A stretch of 8,856 nucleotides of DNA from Flavobacterium sp. GTDB lineage: Bacteria > Bacteroidota > Bacteroidia > Flavobacteriales > Flavobacteriaceae. Below are positions 6,538 to 8,856 of this stretch, one piece after another. A program made the position numbers and the translations under genes. The notes under the pieces were generated by a model that was given only the letters and a program-made list of their open reading frames with translations, was not told where the DNA came from and searched no databases. The stretch is taken from assembly GCA_030150335.1 (NCBI GenBank), contig JASLGC010000019.1, forward strand, positions 1 to 8,856, in the 5' to 3' direction. How positions within the stretch are numbered: the stretch's first letter is position 1; every line of letters begins with the position of its first letter.

Positions 6538-6545
6538 TATTTTTG
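6538..6545 (+). promoter_or_regulatory. -7 box of the FAD-dependent dehydrogenase gene
   Basis: TATTTTTG matches TAnnTTTG. Transcription would start near 6551, about 24 nt before the ATG at 6575. No clear TTG is found at 17-23 bases upstream, so the -33 contact appears weak. Confidence 0.5.
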
Positions 6546-6574
6546 CGCTTTAATTTATATTGCTTTATAAAAAA

Positions 6575-8134
6575 ATGCCAAAAGAATTACAATTACAAGT
6601 ACTTCCTGAAGTTGCTGCTTCAGCAGAATTATTAAATCAATACGTTGCAGGCCAATTGAAGTGTTCCGTTTCGGACATTCAGCATGTGACTATCCTAAAA
6701 AGGTCTATTGATGCCAGACAACGTACTGTAAAGATTAATTTGACAGTAAACGTTTTCTTAACAGGAGAAGAGGTTGTGCATAGACAAATACACTTTCCCG
6801 AATACAAAAATGTAAAAGATGCCAAAAGAGTAATTGTTGTAGGTGCTGGACCTGCAGGTTATTTTGCTGCATTACAGTTAATCGAATTAGGGGTAAAACC
6901 AATCGTAATTGAAAGAGGAAAAGATGTCCGCGGACGTAGAAGAGATTTAAAGGCAATCAATATAGAGCACATCGTTAATCCTGATTCAAACTATTGTTTT
7001 GGAGAAGGAGGAGCAGGAACGTATTCAGATGGTAAGCTATATACACGTTCAAAAAAACGTGGAGATGTTAATCGTATTTTAGAGTTACTTGTTGCTTTTG
7101 GTGCATCCCAAGATATCTTAGTAGAAGCACATCCACATATCGGAACAAACAAATTGCCAAAGATCATGCAAGATATGCGTGAGAAGATTGTTGAATTTGG
7201 AGGTGAGGTATTGTTTGAAAAGAGAGTAGTGGACTTTGTAGTTAAAAATAGTGAAATAAAAGGTGTAGTAGTCAACAATGGAGATACAATTGATGCGAGT
7301 AAAGTTATCCTTGCTACAGGACACTCTGCACGTGATATCTATGAATTGTTGGACCGAAAGAATATATTAATAGAAGCAAAGCCTTTTGCACTTGGTGTAC
7401 GAGCAGAGCATCCTCAGTCGTTAATTGATAAAATACAATACTCTTGTGACTTTAGAGGAGACTTTTTACCTCCAGCACCTTATTCTATTGTAAAACAGGT
7501 TAACGGGCGTGGAATGTACTCATTCTGTATGTGTCCAGGGGGAGTAATTGCACCTTGTGCTACTGCACCTGGAGAAGTAGTTACGAATGGTTGGTCTCCT
7601 TCAAAACGAGATCAAGCAACGGCTAACTCTGGAATTGTTGTAGAGTTGAGATTAGAAGATTTTAAACCATTTGAAAAGTTTGGAGCTTTAGCAGGAATGG
7701 AGTTCCAAAAGTCTATTGAACAGAAAGCATTTTTGTTAGCAGGAGAAACACAACGTGTACCAGCTCAGCGTATGGTTGACTTTTCACAATCTAAAGTATC
7801 TGAGTCTATTCCCAAAACTTCGTATTTGCCAGGAACAACATCTATTGAATTAGGGAATGTATTTCCAGGATTCTTAACGCAAATTATGAGAGAGGGATTC
7901 CAAGAGTTTGGAAAGTCAATGAAGGGGTATTTTACTAATGAGGCTATATTGCACGCTCCAGAGAGTAGAACCTCATCTCCGGTTCGTATTCCTCGTGATA
8001 ATAAATCATTAGAACACCTTCAAATCAAAGGATTATATCCTTGTGGAGAAGGAGCAGGATATGCAGGTGGAATTATCTCAGCGGCAATTGATGGTGAGAA
8101 ATGTGCTATTATGTGTGTTGAGAGTATGTCATAA
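6575..8134 (+). CDS. NAD(P)/FAD-dependent oxidoreductase, COG2509-type flavoprotein dehydrogenase
   Basis: This 519-residue soluble flavoprotein is probably cytoplasmic. Residues 1 to about 80 form the small N-terminal domain of this family. A Rossmann FAD-binding fold follows, with GAGPAG (90-95) and the strand ending VIERG (111-115), whose Glu would bind the adenosine ribose. Then come the family signature GEGGAGTYSDGKLYTR (143-158), the central strand ATGHSARD, and a second FAD contact CGEGAGYAGGI (490-500). Family members are widely conserved uncharacterised dehydrogenases, and their substrate is not known to me. The frame is open upstream to a TTG at 6560, but the ATG at 6575 is preferred: it gives PKELQLQV as N-terminus and leaves room for a leader after the -7 box at 6538-6545. 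Terminators on both sides make it monocistronic. Confidence 0.9.
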   Translation: MPKELQLQVLPEVAASAELLNQYVAGQLKCSVSDIQHVTILKRSIDARQRTVKINLTVNVFLTGEEVVHRQIHFPEYKNVKDAKRVIVVGAGPAGYFAALQLIELGVKPIVIERGKDVRGRRRDLKAINIEHIVNPDSNYCFGEGGAGTYSDGKLYTRSKKRGDVNRILELLVAFGASQDILVEAHPHIGTNKLPKIMQDMREKIVEFGGEVLFEKRVVDFVVKNSEIKGVVVNNGDTIDASKVILATGHSARDIYELLDRKNILIEAKPFALGVRAEHPQSLIDKIQYSCDFRGDFLPPAPYSIVKQVNGRGMYSFCMCPGGVIAPCATAPGEVVTNGWSPSKRDQATANSGIVVELRLEDFKPFEKFGALAGMEFQKSIEQKAFLLAGETQRVPAQRMVDFSQSKVSESIPKTSYLPGTTSIELGNVFPGFLTQIMREGFQEFGKSMKGYFTNEAILHAPESRTSSPVRIPRDNKSLEHLQIKGLYPCGEGAGYAGGIISAAIDGEKCAIMCVESMS

Positions 8135-8169
8135 AGAATGTTTGCACTTTATGTGTAGAATGATATAAG

Positions 8170-8215
8170 AAACAAGCCTAACTATTGAATGTGATAGTTA
8201 GGCTTGTTTGTTATT
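8170..8215 (+). terminator. terminator of the FAD gene (first copy of a duplicated hairpin)
   Basis: The perfect 15-bp stem AACAAGCCTAACTAT (8171-8185) with its complement at 8194-8208 has an 8-base loop TGAATGTG and is extended by one A-T pair. A T-rich tail follows (TTGTTATT). It starts about 35 bases after the FAD gene stop. The same two arms recur at 8593-8630 with a different loop. Confidence 0.85.
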
Positions 8216-8287
8216 CTTCCTTTTGTAAACATAGTTTTAAGTTGTCTACTTGGATAAGTAATATTTAATTAAGTGAATCAAGAGATT

Positions 8288-8322
8288 TTTGTAGTGATTT
8301 ATTGCTATATAAATTAAATTTG
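8288..8322 (+). promoter_or_regulatory. promoter of the small lysine-rich protein gene
   Basis: TTTG (8288-8291), a 23-base spacer and TAAATTTG (8315-8322) fit the Bacteroidota consensus at the long end of the spacer range. Transcription would begin near 8329, leaving about 30 nt of leader before the ATG at 8359. That leader contains TTAGGCTTATT (8339-8349), which resembles the right arm of the neighbouring hairpins. Confidence 0.5.
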
Positions 8323-8358
8323 CATTGAATTATTGCCATTAGGCTTATTGAGTGAATT

Positions 8359-8496
8359 ATGAGTAGAAATACCGATGCTAATAGAAAAGCGGCAAGCTTA
8401 AAAATAGCCCAGAAAAAAAAGAAAGAAAAGGAAGCTGTTGCTAAAAGAAAAGCAACTTTGAAAGCTATCGTTAGTCAGATGGCAAATAAGAAGTAG
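8359..8496 (+). CDS. small lysine-rich basic protein, unknown function
   Basis: This 45-codon frame was found by manual translation. It begins MSRNTDANRKAASLKIAQ, has a KKKKEKE block at residues 19-25 and ends VSQMANKK. It has 12 Lys and 3 Arg against 2 Glu and 1 Asp, no Cys, and an Ala/Lys pattern consistent with one or two amphipathic helices, so it could bind nucleic acid or ribosomes; that is inference. An in-frame TGA stands just before the ATG codon (8353-8355), which fixes the start. It has its own promoter match upstream and a strong terminator about 95 bases downstream, which argues that it is a real transcription unit. I do not recognise a family. No Shine-Dalgarno is visible. A lysine-rich frame could arise by chance in A-rich DNA, but the surrounding signals make that less likely. 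Confidence 0.6.
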   Translation: MSRNTDANRKAASLKIAQKKKKEKEAVAKRKATLKAIVSQMANKK

Positions 8497-8590
8497 ATTG
8501 CCCCTGTTTAATTATTAATCAAGAGGAATCTATAATAAAGACTTGATAGCTGCAGCAATGTAAATAATCTAATTTATCGATTAGTCTAAT

Positions 8591-8633
8591 AAAACAAGCC
8601 TAACTATATGTAATAATAGTTAGGCTTGTTTTT
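8591..8633. terminator. bidirectional terminator between convergent genes (second copy of the duplicated hairpin)
   Basis: A perfect 17-bp stem pairs 8591-8607 with 8616-8632 around an 8-base loop ATGTAATA, followed by a T run on the plus strand (8629-8633). On the minus strand the stem is followed by TTTTATTA, so it can serve both the lysine-rich gene (plus) and the gene at 8632-8856 (minus). The central 15 bases of each arm are identical to the hairpin at 8171-8208. Confidence 0.85.
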
Positions 8634-8856
8634 ATTGTAGTATTCTGTATGAAATTACTTTAGTTAATTCTGTGTCATATATCCATTCAATAGTAACGAT
8701 TACTTTTGCATTTGCAGTATTATTAGCCCTTAGTTTTTGAATAGTTTTCAGTGCTTGAAAGGGAACGAACTCAGCTTCAATTTTTTTTAAGTCCTTGTTC
8801 AATTCTTCTAATTTTCTAAATTTATCACCGTGTTTAAGGTAAGTATATTCTAAATT
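8632..8856 (-). CDS. C-terminal part of an unidentified protein (truncated by window edge)
   Basis: A minus-strand frame is open from the right edge to a TAA at 8634-8632, giving 74 residues without any Met, so the start lies outside the window. The fragment begins NLEYTYLKHGDKFRKLEEL, continues with a charged helical stretch (NKDLKKIEAEFVPFQALKTI) and ends in a strand-like part (NAKVIVTIEWIYD...) finishing YRILQ. It is mixed helix and strand, soluble-looking, with no membrane segment. The stop codon touches the 8591-8633 terminator, the usual position for a real gene end. I do not recognise the family. Confidence 0.6.
   Translation of the reverse strand, partial: NLEYTYLKHGDKFRKLEELNKDLKKIEAEFVPFQALKTIQKLRANNTANAKVIVTIEWIYDTELTKVISYRILQ

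Noticed and set aside
6560..6574. Upstream TTG start adding five residues (MLYKK) to the FAD-dependent dehydrogenase
   Set aside because: It would leave a leader of under 10 nt after the predicted transcription start, adds only a non-conserved stretch, and a good ATG follows at 6575.
6991..7278. 95-codon minus-strand frame inside the FAD gene
   Set aside because: It is a shadow of a well-supported flavoprotein gene; its composition is low-complexity Ser/Thr/Pro and there is no promoter or family match.
8568..8582. Small inverted repeat CTAAT/ATTAG near 8575 as an extra terminator or operator
   Set aside because: The arms are only 5 bp in A/T-rich DNA, with the strong 17-bp hairpin directly downstream.

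Overview
The window looks like chromosomal DNA of an AT-rich member of the Bacteroidota, most likely class Flavobacteriia (Myroides/Flavobacterium-like). The reasons are the strong A/T bias, spacers with copies of the Bacteroidota -7 promoter element TAnnTTTG ahead of several genes, the near absence of Shine-Dalgarno sequences ahead of the real genes, and proteins typical of the group. The genus is a guess; the sequence holds no rRNA, tRNA, CRISPR array or recognisable insertion sequence.

Layout. At 1-117 (minus strand) lies the 5' end of a gene for an exported protein. A long AT-rich spacer (118-583) follows, with one well-formed promoter facing rightward and no convincing gene. At 595-840 (minus) is a small VF530-family (DUF2132) protein gene. 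A second empty spacer runs to 1373. The core of the window is an efflux locus: an AraC-family regulator (1374-2165, minus) diverges from a tight three-gene operon (2293-6288, plus) encoding a TolC-type outer-membrane channel, an EmrA/HlyD-type periplasmic adaptor and a 14-helix DHA2/EmrB-like MFS permease. The operon ends at a strong 19-bp terminator hairpin. A monocistronic FAD-dependent dehydrogenase of the COG2509 type follows (6575-8134). Next come two terminators with identical stems on either side of a 45-codon lysine-rich protein gene (8359-8496), which was found by reading frames by hand. The window ends in the 3' part of an unidentified gene on the minus strand (8632-8856).

How the genes work together. 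The three efflux genes overlap by 1 and 11 bases, so they are probably translationally coupled and made in fixed ratio as a complete tripartite pump spanning both membranes. The divergent AraC protein has an N-terminal cupin sensor domain and is the likely ligand-responsive regulator of the pump. The substrate cannot be read from sequence. The FAD enzyme and the flanking small genes have their own promoters and terminators and show no evident link to the pump.

Novelty. Most of the window is ordinary. The less explained parts are the small basic protein gene bracketed by duplicated hairpins, with a matching arm sequence in its leader, and the orphan promoter/alternative-hairpin/micro-ORF arrangement at 276-607.
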